Source: Spinellus fusiger (lineage: Eukaryota > Mucoromycota > Mucoromycetes > Mucorales > Phycomycetaceae). Taken from it: 64,000 nt of DNA. The stretch lies in assembly GCA_025094145.1 (NCBI GenBank), contig JALLLS010000061.1, positions 1-64,000 on the forward strand, in the 5' to 3' direction. The notes under the pieces were generated by a model that was not told the DNA's origin, did not search any database, and worked only from the letters and a program-made list of their open reading frames with translations. The translations under genes and the position numbers were made by a program. This document shows positions 50,331 to 63,972 of the stretch, piece by piece; the first letter of the stretch is position 1; the number at the start of each line of letters is the position of its first letter.

Positions 50331-51743
50331 TATATCTATTTTGAAGACGGTTCACTAAAAAAAAAAGGTTATTGGGTATATAATTAGGATGAACCTACTT
50401 GTTCAAGAAAGTGTGAATACAGCCACACTCAATTGAGTTTAACACTTTTAAAAATAATAATAATAGTAATAATAATAGTGTAATTTATTTTCCTGTTTTG
50501 TGAGGAGTTCTCCCATCTTTCCATAGAAGAGAAGTTTGATTGATAGTATTGAAAGGATTCTCTTTTGAAGAAAGAAATCCAACAGCCTCATAGTATTCCA
50601 GTGATGTTTTTACCCCCTTGACGATATAGATTATTGTATGTAGTCCGGGAATTAAATTACACCCTCACCTACACTTTATTACATTCTATCGTATATTAAT
50701 GCAGGTATTTTTTAAAGAGAAAAAGAAACAAAGCCTGCTGTATACAATGTACACCTTGTCCTACCCACTCTTCTACAGGCCACATACCCCTCAGACACAC
50801 ACACACCAACAGGATTTATTCCATGGCTTAATTTCTCTTTAGTCCTAACACTGATTTTCCCCTGTGCCTTGATAGTTTAATTTTCTGTGACTGCAGATCA
50901 TCCCCACATTGGACCCTTCTCTGTCTACCTATCTGTGACAAATGGTATCAATTCTGTCAGGCTCGTGTGGGGTCAGGATGCCACTCCTTCTGAGTAATGG
51001 TCTGTTTTGGTGTGCAGTAGGCTATTTTCAGAGTTGAATCCAATTTTATATGTTTCTCTGCTTCTTTATTTATATGAGCACACACAGGCACACCACTTGC
51101 TGTCCACGTGCTGAGTTGGATAGGTAATGATGCCTTATTCCAACGATGATAACCAAAGGCACTGTCCATTTCCCTGTGATAGAAAAAAAGAAAGAAAGAA
51201 AGAAGAAAAAAAGGGGGAGAGAAAGAAAGAAAGAGAGACCAGTGGACAGTAATAAAAGAGAACCAGCAAAACAAGTCACACTGTCTCTTGTGGAGGAGAG
51301 GTTGTTGCTTTAAACTCCTTTGATACTCACCCAAGGTCTCTCTCTTTTTTCGCGTATTGTAGGTAAGGATACAGGCAGAAATAGCATGCGATAAGGTGGA
51401 AGAAGCGAAAAAAGAGATGGATGGATGGATGGATGAGATGGGATGAGATGAAGAAAAAGATGGACTTGGGTTGGTGGGAGAGGGATGGCCTCGTTGGGAA
51501 AAATGACCTTGAATTCTTATCTTATTTGACTTATAAAACACCCGCCCATGTACACCTTCTGTTCTTTGGCACATTTGCACTTGTCTACTACGTCCCATGC
51601 ACACCTCTCCACACACCCTCACCATCTATTGTTTGTTCCATGATGATGATCTTTTATATATCTATTCTGTATCTATGCCTATTCTATGCTGATGGACTGC
51701 CTACCACCTCCACACAATAGCTGTATATATCTATATATAAGAC
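50331..51743. other. intergenic, low-complexity, eL6 upstream region
   Basis: Contains GAAA/CTTT and GGAT repeats (51180-51240, 51417-51440). A strong polypyrimidine acceptor (TCTATCACAG) at about 51181 on the minus strand suggests a possible small minus-strand transcript, but no exon set could be confirmed. Confidence 0.4.
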
Positions 51744-52527
51744 ATGCCACACGCTCCCAGAAACAGCTACCTTGCACCCGGTGTCTCTCGCCTCAGCCGC
51801 TCCACCACCTTTGCCAGAAAGTCTCTCCACAAGCGACAGAAGAAGGCTGTTGCCTCTCCTGCTGCTGCTTCTGCCACTGACAAGACTGTTGAGGTCAAGG
51901 GTGCCAAGAACGGCAGCAAGCGCACTGTCCCTGCCAAGAAGGCTGACCGCTTCTACCCTGCTGAGGATGTCCCTCAACCCAAGAAGTCCCGCAAGGTCTC
52001 CAAGATTGGCGGTCTCCGTGCCTCCATCGTTCCTGGTACTGTTGTCATCTTGTTGGCAGGTCGTCACCGTGGAAAGCGTGTGGTTGCTTTGAAGCAGCTT
52101 GACAGTGGATTGTTGTTGGTGACTGGTCCCTTCAAGGTCAATGGTGTGCCTCTTCGTCGTGTGAACCAGGCCTATGTCATTGCCACCTCCACCAAGATTG
52201 ATGTGTCTGCTCTTACTTTGGATGCCAAGTTCAACGATGCCTACTTCAAGAAGTCTGGTGCTGCCAAGAACAAGGCCTTCCTTGCTGGTGAAGAGGTAGG
52301 TTAGAGGTAGTCGTTGTCAAGAGAGAGAGAGAGAGAAAATAGAAGAGATGTTAATACAATGCCTTGAGTAGAAGAAAGCTGCCTTCCCTGAATCCAAGGC
52401 TGCTGACCAGAAACTCGTCGACAAGGTCATCCTTGAGGCTGCTGCCAAGACTCCCCTTCTCCGTCACTACTTGAGCTCTACCTTTGGCTTGACCAAGGGC
52501 CAGTTCCCTCACGCCATGCAGTTCTAA
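51744..52527 (+). CDS. RPL6: 60S ribosomal protein eL6
   Basis: Structural protein of the large cytosolic subunit. Exons 51744-52295 and 52372-52527; 235 aa. eL6 signatures: [10 protein letters not shown], the KOW-like [46 protein letters not shown], and C-terminal [23 protein letters not shown]. Codon usage is markedly C/G-ending (AAG, CTC, GTC), typical of highly expressed genes. A TATATATAAG stretch lies only a few bases upstream of the ATG and is unlikely to be its TATA box. Confidence 0.96.
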
Positions 52528-53003
52528 AGTACTCTTGACATAGAAGAAAAAGAAAAAGAGAGAAAAAGAGACATTCCAACCATGAATCTGAATAAAGAAA
52601 CTAGAGTGTCTGTTTTGTGAAAGAGAAAAGAGAGAGAAAGAGAAAGAGAAAGAGTGTGTGTATGTATGTATGTATGTTGAATAAAGACAGTCTCCATAGC
52701 AACAGTCGATGGCGGTCAACAAGAAATGCATCGATGAATGCAAAACGTAAACATGGTCACTGCTACCAAGGAGGTGGCTGCACTTCATCTTCTTTACTGT
52801 CCAAGCAGACGACAATGGCCCACATCTGCTTGGCTACACAGATCAACCTCCCTTGTCAACACATTAAAAATTATCATGGATCACCATGGCTCCGAAAATA
52901 ATTTTTATGTTCCTCCATGTCCATCTGTATTTATTATTGAATATTCAAATCCCGCCACCCCTCTTTCCCTCTTTCCCTGTTTTCTTTCTCATTCTTCTTC
53001 ATC
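52528..53003. other. intergenic between eL6 and the metallophosphatase
   Basis: GAGAAA and GTAT repeats at 52617-52675. No gene seen. Confidence 0.5.
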
Positions 53004-53335
53004 ATGACAGATACCCTCCCCACCAGTAATTCTCCACAGCCTTCGACGGCACGCGTGATGACAGTAGAAGGAAAGAGAATATTGTGTATAGCAGACGCCA
53101 GAGGTAGGGCATTGTTGGTTTGAAGCGAGATGACAGAGACAGAACAGGCAACCTCTCCCAGCTCAACACACTAGCACGCGAGACAGACGCCCACTATATT
53201 ATCCATACGGGTGACTTTGGGTTCTATGGTAAGAAAGAGCACTAGGCTGGGGTAGGATTCTAACCTGCACAGACAGATCCAGTCTAGATCGTATCAGCGA
53301 CAGGTACACGCACAATAACAGTAGCAATACACACA

Positions 53336-53368
<33 letters not shown>

Positions 53369-55393
53369 AGAGAGAGAGAGAAAGAAAGAAAGAAAAAACA
53401 TGAAAAAAGAAAAAAGAAAGAAAGAGTAATAATGGAAGGCTGATATGAAGGGACGGGGAGGGGTTAGGACATTGAAGCATTTGGTCCAGTACAGCACACT
53501 GATTCCTCCTCAGATCCGCAACCGCCTCAACACGGCTCCTGTAGACCAAGTTCGCCGTACCATTGAACAGTCTTCTCCACTGCTGTCTGAGTTCCCCAGT
53601 CTGTTGGCAGGAGAATGGCAGCTGGAGGTGCCTGTGTACACTGTATGGGGTGCCTGTGAAGATGTGGCTATTATAGAGAAGTTCAGGATGAAGGAGTATA
53701 AGATCCACAACCTGTTTCTTCTTGATGAGGCCACCACCTACCTCCTTGACATTGGAGGCATTAGTCTGCGTCTGTTTGGATTGGGCGGGGCTGTAGTGCA
53801 GCATAAATTGTTTGATAATGGAGAAGGTACAGATACCATTGCAGGTGGACAGGGCACAATGTGGACAACGGCCCTGCAGATGGGTGAACTGGTGGAAACA
53901 GCACAGGGAGTAAGTTCTGTGGGTGGTGGTGGTGGTGATGGTGGTGGTGATGGTGTATGTGGCAGCAGCACCAGCAGAGAGACTTTGGCAGAGGGACTTA
54001 ATATGATTGAAAGGTGTATGCCAGTTCAGAGACACGCGTCTTGGTCACTCATGCTAGTCCTGGGCGTGAAGGATTATTAGCACAACTGGCACTTGTGTTA
54101 AGGGTAATGCTTCTTCTTTTCTTTTCTTCTTCTTTTCTTCTTCTTTTCTTCTTTATTTAGTATTAGATATAGAGGGCCATCCCATCAACATGGCTTGGAA
54201 GAAAACTCACAGGTCACCTACACTTAGGCTGATTTCACTATCTCTGCCGGACTCCATTTCCGCTATGGTATCTCCTACAACGAGTTCTCCTGCCAACCCG
54301 ACCAGGAACATTACCGCGAACGACTGATCCAATCCCAGCAAGGATTCCTACAGTTGTGGGATGCCATCAAGGAGCAAGTAGAGAGCTATGTCGAGTAAGT
54401 CTCCCTGTCTGCTGGATGCCACTGACAGGACAAGTGATCGCCAGAAGATCCTGCTTCAGAATGCTCTGATGGTGGTGAATCGCCTCCCTCCCTCCCTCCA
54501 CGACACCCACCCAACCGATGCCATGGGAGTGAGTGTGGGTGACCGAGATGAACAGGCATTCAAGAACATGTGGAACTTCAATCTGCCGGATGCTGCGTTT
54601 GGGTGGGTGGTGCTGGACATGAGCCATGGCCGTGTCAGTGCAGAGACACGGTCCCAGGGATTCAACTTCTCCTACCGAAGAAGCCACGCCCATCTTGCCA
54701 TGGCATCCCCCGCCTTGTCCACAGTGAGTTACACTGGCCATGCACTGACAGACAAACCCAACCAACACAGACAGAATGAGTGGGAGAGTTCTGTAGACAC
54801 ACAGGAAGAGTGGAAGCCAGACGCAAGAGAGGACATTTACAAGATGAAGCGGACCAGTGTGGTAAGGACACGGCAGAGGTGTCTTGGCAGGAGAACTCAC
54901 TCACTCTGCTCTTTAGCGAAATCCCCATGTTGCGTATGTAGGAGGACTGTCGAATACTACGGTGACTGAGAATGAAATCAGAGCACTCTTTGGTCGTGAT
55001 ACAGTAAGTGCACAGAAAAGGGGAGATCGTCATGGGATGGAAGAGGTGTCTGACGGAGTCAATGACAAGGTCACTGCGGTAAAGTTCCCTGTGGACACCA
55101 ACACACAGCTCCCCAAGCCCCACTGCTATGTGGATTTCACCACAGCAGCTGCCCTTGAGAATGCCCTGGCTATGAATGGCAAGGTAAAGCAGTCTCCGTG
55201 GTGACTGATGGAAGTATTGATGTCTGGCATGGATCTGTTTGAATAGGTGTTTATGGACAATAAGCTTATTATCAATCGACCCAATGCCCAGTACGGTGAA
55301 GTCAAGGGAAGAGGACAGAGAAGAGGACGTAGCAGTTACCGTGGCAGCCCTCGCATGGACCACCGCTTCAGTGATACCATGCAAAGAGAATAA
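53004..55393 (+). CDS. metallophosphatase (DUF2433-like) with C-terminal RRM
   Basis: Ten exons: 53004-53103, 53148-53228, 53273-53303, 53468-53909, 54014-54103, 54228-54394, 54429-54861, 54917-55003, 55070-55183, 55247-55393; 563 aa. The N-terminal calcineurin-like phosphoesterase shows ILCIADARG-N, HTGDFGFY (metal ligands), the W-G-A-C-E-D motif and LVTHASPGREG. Residues about 190-440 are the fungal DUF2433-type extension. Residues about 450-525 form an RRM (HVAYVGGLS as RNP2, HCYVDFTTA as RNP1), followed by an RGxGRRGR tail. The substrate is unknown; the RRM suggests RNA-associated phosphatase activity. Intron 6 is 34 nt. Intron 3 contains a long CTTT/GAAA hairpin tract. Confidence 0.85.
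53339..53430. repeat. CTCTTT/AGAGAAA inverted tract in intron 3 of the phosphatase gene
   Basis: (CT)n(CTTT)n at 53339-53370 followed by (AG)n(AAAG)n at 53370-53400, self-complementary, with further purine-rich repeats up to 53430. Confidence 0.9.
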
Positions 55394-55838
55394 TAGACCG
55401 TCCTCTTTCCTTCCTTCCTTTCCTTCCTTTCTTCTTCAACTGTAAAGAAGTTCTCTATTATGAAAACAAAAAACAAAAAAACAAAAAACAAAAGAAGAAC
55501 ACTCTATCATGCTATGGTGAATATTTACTCTTTTCTATCTATCTTTCTATCTTTCTGTGGGTGGGTGTGCTCTATGGTATGCTCTATGGTATGCTCTATG
55601 GTGTGCTCTATGGACAGTAGTAGGGACAGTAGTAGGGACTGCTTTTTATGGCTGTCTCTCTACTCATCCTACCTAGCAGCAGATGGCTGGTATGTGTGCC
55701 GTAAGCCTCCACGGGACCCTCTCAAAAAGGGAAACACAATCCCTCTCAAAAAAGGGTGAATGACATCACTGTATCAACTGACGTAGAGACGTCTATAAGT
55801 ATTGGCTTTTCCCTCTTCCTCCTTCCCTTATCTTTCCC
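55394..55838. other. intergenic, protease upstream region
   Basis: CCTT and CTCTATGGTATG repeats (55405-55440, 55570-55620). TGACATCACTG and CTGACGTA lie about 55763-55785 and CTATAAGTA at 55793; these are the likely control elements of the protease gene. Confidence 0.5.
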
Positions 55839-57388
<1,550 letters not shown>

Positions 57389-57673
57389 ACATTTAATTTT
57401 ATTGGTTCTTTGTTCTTATTAAGGATGTGTTGGGTAGTGTTGTTATAGTGATGAATAATAGTGACAAGTAGTTATGTTGGCATCGTTACGGTTGTTCATG
57501 AAATGGAAGGGGAGACGGATGAAGGATGGAAAAGGGTAGAGTCATGTGGAGAATGACATTTTCCTTTTTAAGGAGAATGTCTAATTCTTTTGAAATACAA
57601 AAGCCATATAGATACCTAGATGTTGTCATGAATTAGAATCAAATGAGGAAATTCGAGCTATTTTCATGCACAC
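57389..57673. other. intergenic between convergent genes
   Basis: AT-rich 3' flanks. Nothing else seen. Confidence 0.5.
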
Positions 57674-58916
57674 TTAGAATGCCACCAAGATGGCAGTGCA
57701 TTTGTACACTTTTACTAGAAATCACCATAGGAAATCACTGCAAGATAAGAAATCCACACTTGCCTGCTGCTTCCCACTCTTCTGCACTCATCTCTGGACG
57801 AGCACCTCCAATCACTCCAATCACACGAAGCAGTGAATCAAACTCATCCTTTTTTGATGCGGAAGTGTAAAAGTTATGAAAGTTGTCCTTTCTTCTCAGC
57901 ACAAGTCCATACTCTTTCGCCAATCTACCTTGAACAACAAAGAATGATGAATAGACACATTCAATGGTAAATCCTCCCTCACCGTTCAAAGGTAGTCCAA
58001 TGCACTAGATATTCTGGACAATCCACTGCATCCACAAGATGGAACATGTATTTACAGCCATAACGTGTGAATCCTGCCTTTTTCTCGTGTTTCCCTTGCA
58101 AATGGTCGAATTCAATACGATAGATGGAGTTCCCAAACCCAACAGATCCTTCTGGCTCATGCCTCAGTCGCTTTACAATCCAGTTGGCATCTGGCATAGT
58201 ACCAAAGAACCAGCCTCCAGAACGCAACCTTGAGCTGACATTCTCAAGCATCTTACGTGCCTTTTGTTCACTCTCAAATGCATAGTGGAGACAGAATTGC
58301 ATGGACACCACATCAAACATAAAATCAGGCTTCAGATGAGTGGCAATTGACTCCTACAAGAATGATAAGAGATAGAAACAACAAAGCAGGCAGGTTGCAT
58401 TACTTGGTAACAATCCATAGTATAGAATTCAGCACTAAAAGTACGGCGTTGGAGGGCCTGGTACCGTGACTTCATCTGTTCAAGCGAAACACTCGCTACA
58501 TCTATGGTGTTTATGATAGCAGCAATAAAAAGAGAGTTAAGCATCTTTATGAGAAAGAGAGAGTGAGAGAGAGTGAGAGAGAGAGGAGAACAAGTACCTG
58601 CTGCTACCAAATGACCAATGCGAGCCTTTGACCATTTGATGAGATCACCTCCTTTCCCGCAGCCCATGTCAAAGGCATTAGCCTTGGGCAACACATAACT
58701 GGTAATGAGAACACTTTTTACCCAATTGTTGAAGCTACGGAGTCTGATAATCTTGGACTCCTTGCGCTTTTCAATACCAACATCTGGACGCTCATTGTAG
58801 TGCTGGGCTACTCTGTGCGTGTTGGATGAAGGCTCAGACTCATCGCGGTCGTCGCGGTCGTCACGGGGGCGTTTCGGTGCTTGTGGGTAAGTAGGGGTGT
58901 TTCTTTGGCGTTCCAT
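57674..58916 (-). CDS. ABD1: mRNA cap (guanine-N7) methyltransferase
   Basis: Transfers a methyl group from AdoMet to the guanine N7 of the mRNA cap in the nucleus. Exons 58916-58598, 58501-58404, 58353-57983, 57924-57764, 57714-57674; 329 aa. The N-terminal tail is Arg/Asp-rich and disordered. Cap-binding IRLRSFNNWVKS is followed by the AdoMet motif DMGCGKGGD (83-91), VSMQFCLHYAFE, GWFFGTMPDA and the YLVHWTTF and EFDSLLRV segments, ending at EMSAEEWEAA. The final intron has a GC donor (57763-57715); if it is retained the protein ends earlier at 57735 with another short tail. Converges with the protease gene. Confidence 0.9.
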
Positions 58917-59225
58917 ATATTTTTTAGGTGGTGGGGAGAGACAGTCAGATCGAGTATATATCTAGCAGAGGAAGAAGAAGAGAAGAGGAAAGATAAAGAA
59001 AAGAGAGGAGGGGTGTGATGAGAGAGTATGAGAGAGTGAAAAATACAGACATCCGTGCTGTAAAAAAAAAAAAGAAGAGTCACTTTTTGAATGAGAGCAG
59101 GTTGGAATACGAAGGAGAGCAAGTGAAAGAGGCCATGACAAAACTCTTCTTCCAATGAACGGGAGTGAAAATCCGAGAGTTTGAATTTATATCCCTATTA
59201 AAACATCGATTGTCTGTGTAAATAA
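58917..59225. other. cap methyltransferase upstream region
   Basis: GAGAGA- and GAAGAA-rich. No gene seen. Confidence 0.5.
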
Positions 59226-59227
59226 TA

Positions 59228-60450
59228 CACACCAGGAGATTTTTCTGGCATTTAAGCGGTGATACTCCTTTTCTTTTACGTCACAATAAGAAGTTCCCTT
59301 TTATGTACTTGTGTTTAAAATCAAAAGGTTTGCAGATATCCAGATATTTATTTCCTTTTGTAGTATACCTCAATATGAAATTGTATTATCAATGGAATAG
59401 ATTGTTTATGAATAATATTGTTTATTGTAATAGTATAGCTGATAGCATAGTATGACTATAGCCACTGCCAAAGTACACTCCCTCATAGAAATGGATTCTA
59501 TACCCTAAAGGCCTTGTGCTTTATACTTGGGAGATAGATAACTATGCTCAGGAGTATACCCTAGACAGCATTGACCTTGTAGAAGACCACCTAAATTACC
59601 TGAGACTAACTTGAGAGACTCTACTTAATAGCAATACAATGAGTGCCTTGTAGAATACATTGAGCTTAGGCCTAGATGAAGACACTGCTTACCTTTTTAT
59701 CACTAGAATAGTCCTTGGTAGTGTCTATCACTTCCTTCTATTGTTTCGCTTTGTTAATAATGGCACATTACGTTGTTCATATATGCTCATCTTGATGAGT
59801 ATTTGAGTGTTAAGTTGTATGTACAGTGTGGGAAATAACAAAAGGACTGGATTATCGAAACAAATAATCTTTCATCTATTATTCTGATGATGTATACACT
59901 AGCCTCCACTCATAAAACTCACAATTCAAACAATTTACACTCTCCCTGCCTTGGATCTAAAGGACAGCATTAGAACCAATTACCTTGTTATCGTCAAGTA
60001 CTATCATTGGGAACTATCATTGGGAACAGTTACAATGAGTTGGTTGTTTGATTAATTGAGTAAATCCAGTCAATGAATGGTTATACTTTTCTCAATTTAA
60101 GTGAACCTGGTTCTATTTTCTGGAAAATGATTAGAGTTAACTTTATAGGTTCTATAATAAACCTTTCTCAAGCCGTACTATACTGTAAATACTGGGGACT
60201 TAAGGATAACACATTATGTTAAACAATAAATCCAGTAACTGAGTTGTAATATTGGCTTCGATTCTTCCTTTTACATTCAACTTTATAACGTTTAATTGCA
60301 AAGTCAATAGTCATTGCTAAAATAAGCAAGTAGAGTTTGAAATGGTTTATTTAGACAGCGAGAAAGGCTTTTCAAACACATTAGCCAATCACAAGAATGT
60401 TAAGATTTTATTCTCAAGGTATCTATATATTCCAAAAATCTTTGGGTGTG
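59228..60450 (+). mobile_element. 1.2-kb TIR element, copy D
   Basis: Left end CACACCAGGAGATTTTTC and right end CTTTGGGTGTG, flanked by TA (59226-59227, 60451-60452). It is nearly identical to copy C and close to A and B over its whole length. It carries TTACGTCA at 59276-59283. No conserved coding frame. Its left end lies about 310 bp upstream of the cap methyltransferase start. Confidence 0.9.
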
Positions 60451-60452
60451 TA

Positions 60453-60786
60453 CAAACAGCAGTCCTGATCTTCATTTTGTCCTACAGCAGTGGAGAAGAT
60501 TTGATAAACGACTGATAAGTAAGTTATCAAGGTGTTATCAATTGATATGATAATCTGTGTAGTAGCTATAGTCAACATGCAGGAATAACTTACTATTAAC
60601 TATTAACTATCCTCTTTTAGTCTCTTCTCTCATCACTAAAAATAAACACCAACATAATGCAACTCACTCCATTAATAGTAATAGTGATAGTAATAGTGAT
60701 AGTAATAGTAATAGTAATAGTAATAAATAGATGCATTTGAAATCTGTCTAAACAATATTCAGTCCTAAAACCAAATCATACAAAGC
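60453..60786. other. intergenic with AGTAAT repeats
   Basis: 60671-60727 is a run of AATAGT/GATAGT units just downstream of the small wall-protein gene. Nothing else seen. Confidence 0.6.
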
Positions 60787-61291
60787 TTAAACATAGGCTT
60801 GGAAGTAGAATCCAACAGAAACAAGGGCCACAATGAAGCCCTGGAAGAGATTGGCTTGGCTGCTGTAGTTGGCTCCAGAATGAATGCCTGTAGCAGTAGC
60901 AGAGGCCTTTAGAGTAGCAGCCGAGGAGACAGGATGAGAAGCTGAGGCACCTGTTGGCAGTGTCACACCAGCACTACTGAGTGCACTACGAATAGCACTT
61001 GGGGCTGCTCCCACAGCAGAAGTCACCTTTGGAAAAGTCAGCATGAACATATAACCCATCTATCATAGTGTAAGTATATCTACCTGTTTAGCAACAGAAA
61101 GAGGTGCATTGCCTACTGCGCCTGTAGCTTCAACAAATCCACCAACAGAAGGAGTGGGCTGGGTTGTAGGAAGGTTGACTGGATCCATGGCCATCAGTCG
61201 TTTGAAATGCATTGGTTACTGGTAACTTACTTTGGGCAAAGACGTAGGGAAGTGTCAGGGCAATGAAAATGAAATACTTGAATTGAACCAT
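60787..61291 (-). CDS. small Ala/Ser-rich GPI-type surface protein
   Basis: Exons 61291-61231, 61178-61084, 61026-60787; 131 aa. Signal peptide MVQFKYFIFIALTLPYVFAQ, then a short Pro/Thr/Ser/Ala-rich mature part with GVTLPTGASASHP. The C-terminus has a small-residue site followed by LFQGFIVALVSVGFYFQAYV, a GPI-attachment signal. The family is not recognised; such small mannoproteins are common in fungal walls. Confidence 0.7.
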
Positions 61292-61662
61292 AGTGAAGAA
61301 AGATATGTTAATTATTCAGTGTTGTTATTTTTGTGTTGTTTTTATGTTGTTTTTATGTTGTTTTTTCTTTTTCTTTTTCTTTCGCCATCTTTGCATTGAC
61401 TTGATCTGGACTGTGCATCTTTTCTTCTTCTCCTGTCTCCTCTCCTTGTCCAAGGGCGCGTAGAGTACCAATGTCTCCAAGAAGAGATAAAAAGGAGATA
61501 CGTATATATATACAGAAATAAGGAGTCAAAGGGCATGGGCGCATAAAAGATGGACTCCAACTCCATACAAGTGTGGAGTGGGCTGAATAGCAGTAACAAA
61601 CAAGAAACAAGTGCAAGTGTTTATTATTAAAATAGAACCATAGACAGGACAGTGGGATGCTC
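61292..61662. other. intergenic
   Basis: A TTTTTATGTTG short repeat at 61325-61362 and pyrimidine tracts. No gene seen. Confidence 0.5.
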
Positions 61663-63972
61663 TCATGTTTCTGACAGGCTATTCTCGATCTCCTCCAAGC
61701 GTGCATACATGCGCTACAGAATAAGAGATGAATGAGATTACTTTTATTTCCTACACATCACTATTTGGTCTGTCCTAGATGCTAGTGTCGTTGATGTTCT
61801 TATTCTTTGCTGTCTACCCTCGATGCTATACTGTCGATGCTATACTATCGATGCTATAATGTCGATAGTCTTCTAATGGCTATTCTCGACAAGAACCTCA
61901 AAAGAATAATAAGCAAAACAACTTACTTTGAGTCGAACACTCGCCTTCCAGTCTCTCCCTGCTAGTTCTGTAATATGGTCAGCAAACGACAGAAGGATTT
62001 CCTGGAGGTAGACAAGCACCATCTGAGGATTCACCATAATATTGCCAGACTTAGGAAGAGTGGAGTTTCCAGCCTTTGAACGGTTGGTCTCTACTACAGT
62101 GACTGCCTTGACAAGGATCTCCACCAAGATGGCCGTCAGATTGTCCAGCACACTCAGAGCATCAAAGTCCATGCTTCCATCTTCAGGTTTCGAAGACAAA
62201 GGCTCTATTTCCTTGGCACTCCTTCTTCCACCACTATTCTCACTAAAGGTTTGTAGAGCAGACAAAAGACGGATCATGTTCTCCAGGCACTGCATAAGAC
62301 GAATCTCTACTTTTGTCTTTGCATGGGCTTTTGATTGCAGTCCCAAGGGCTGTTCAAAAGATCCAGGTGTCTGTTGGATGGAGGATTGGGGGCCTGTACA
62401 TGGATACACATTCAATTGAAGATCATTCAGATAACCAATGTTCTCCGATATCCAGTGACCATAGATCGTGGCTAATACATGGCATCCAAAAGTCAGTTTA
62501 CGAGAAGGCAGGCCAATAAACACGACAATGTCACTGATAAGTTCCACGCCATGAAGAATAGAGCCCATCAACTAGGATATGTACAAGGTTAGTACAAGGT
62601 GACTATGATGTTGCTCTTTCTCTCTTTTCTCTCCCCTCTTCTCCTGCTCCTGCTCCTGCTCCTGCTCCCGTCCCTCCTTGATACTCCCCCTTGCTCCCTA
62701 CCTTTTCACCTGGTGGCCTATTGACGAGCTCTCTCATGCTTGAAACCAGACTCTGTGCTTTTGAACACTCAGTATCCAACTCATTGAGTAGTCCAATGGA
62801 AAGACTATAGAACCATCCCTTGGTAGACGCCAAAAGATGATCATCCACTGGCATCCCCATGGCCTTCCATTCGAGTCCATTCTGAATCAACGCCTCACCA
62901 TACAATTGGTGTTTTGCCTCCAATAAAGACTGGAGATTCTTTATATCACTCAGCAGATCTTCTGTACGTGGAATAGTAAAAGCACTCAGCTGCTTCATGT
63001 CTTCTATGGACTATCATCAATGGCTTAAGAATCCCATGACATTGACTTTTTCTTCTTTCTTCTTTCTTCTTTCTTACCTGGACATAGGATGCCAGCTTCC
63101 CAAGATAGCCTTCACATTCCCTCCATTCTGGAAATATTGCCTTGTCAGGTCCCACAGGTCATTAATCTTGATAAGATCCTATGGACTGGACTTACCGCAA
63201 AAGACAACAAATGATCGCCGCTCAGTTCATCCGCAATGTTCAAAATTCTTCCTAGCGTGGCCTTGATTTCCTCATACTGGTCTGTGATGTCCAGTCCAGG
63301 ATGGTGTATGTTGAGGGTATGGAGGGTATGAAGACATGTATGCAGTTGTTGTTTCTTCTCTTGGAATAAGGCCTTGTAGGCTGACACACTCATGTGCTGT
63401 TGATGGGCCTGCATCATCAGCCATTTCTCCAGATCCATGTCGGAGGATAGATTCAGCGCACCACTCAGTGATATTCTTCTCAGTGTGGGTAGGGGCGAGA
63501 AAGAATGTTCTTCTGTGGGAGAAATCTCTTGATAAGGAGTGGAGTGTCCATTCATGCTGTGGGATAGTTGTGAGTGTGTCCATTTACGGTAGACACGGGG
63601 ATGGAAAGAGGTGGAAGAAGAGTGAAGCATGTCTTGGTCTTTGTGGAGTCTGGATTCCTCAGCAGAGGGTGTAGAGGACAGTGTTGGATCATGGAAAGAG
63701 AGACTCCGGGCAATATCATTGGCCAAACAAGAAGATATCCTTTGCATCTTTCTGTCACGGGCGTCTTCTGCAAGACTGCGCTTTCGTTTACAGGTTGTAT
63801 AGGTATCTGAATAGTTTGGTAATTGACCCGGCAATCCTGTTGCCTGTAGAGTGAACAAAGTTGCATGCATAGGAAAATGATAGAGAGAGAACATGTATGT
63901 ATAATACTTATGTATAATATGTCTATGAATACATTACCTGTGCTATTCTCCCATGTCTGTGTACAGTTCTCT
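61663..63972 (-). CDS. large helical protein of unknown function, 5' end outside window
   Basis: Exons seen: 63972-63938, 63843-63196, 63140-63078, 63010-62702, 62571-61927, 61713-61663, about 580 aa; the 5' part continues past the window edge. The N-terminal 150 residues are Ser/His-rich and disordered, with a Lys/Arg cluster (CKRKRSL). From about residue 170 on it is mainly helical: HLLSFAAIFPEWRE, IPRTEDLLSDIKNLQSLL, LEWKAMGMPVDD, LVYLQEILLSFADHITELAG, RMYARLEEIENSL. No enzymatic or metal motif is visible and I do not recognise the family. Exon joins were chosen by frame and splice consensus; the 62572-62701 intron contains a (CTCCTG)n repeat. Confidence 0.6.

Noticed and set aside
50957..51625. 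222-codon minus-strand open frame upstream of eL6
   Set aside because: Most of it is Ser/Phe/Pro low complexity from pyrimidine repeats and it spans a strong acceptor site. A small spliced gene may exist here but no exon set could be defended.
62603..62701. Gly/Ala repeat extension of an exon of the helical protein
   Set aside because: It is read-through of an intron containing a (CTCCTG)n repeat. Splicing at GTAGGG...CCTAG joins conserved-looking exons in frame.
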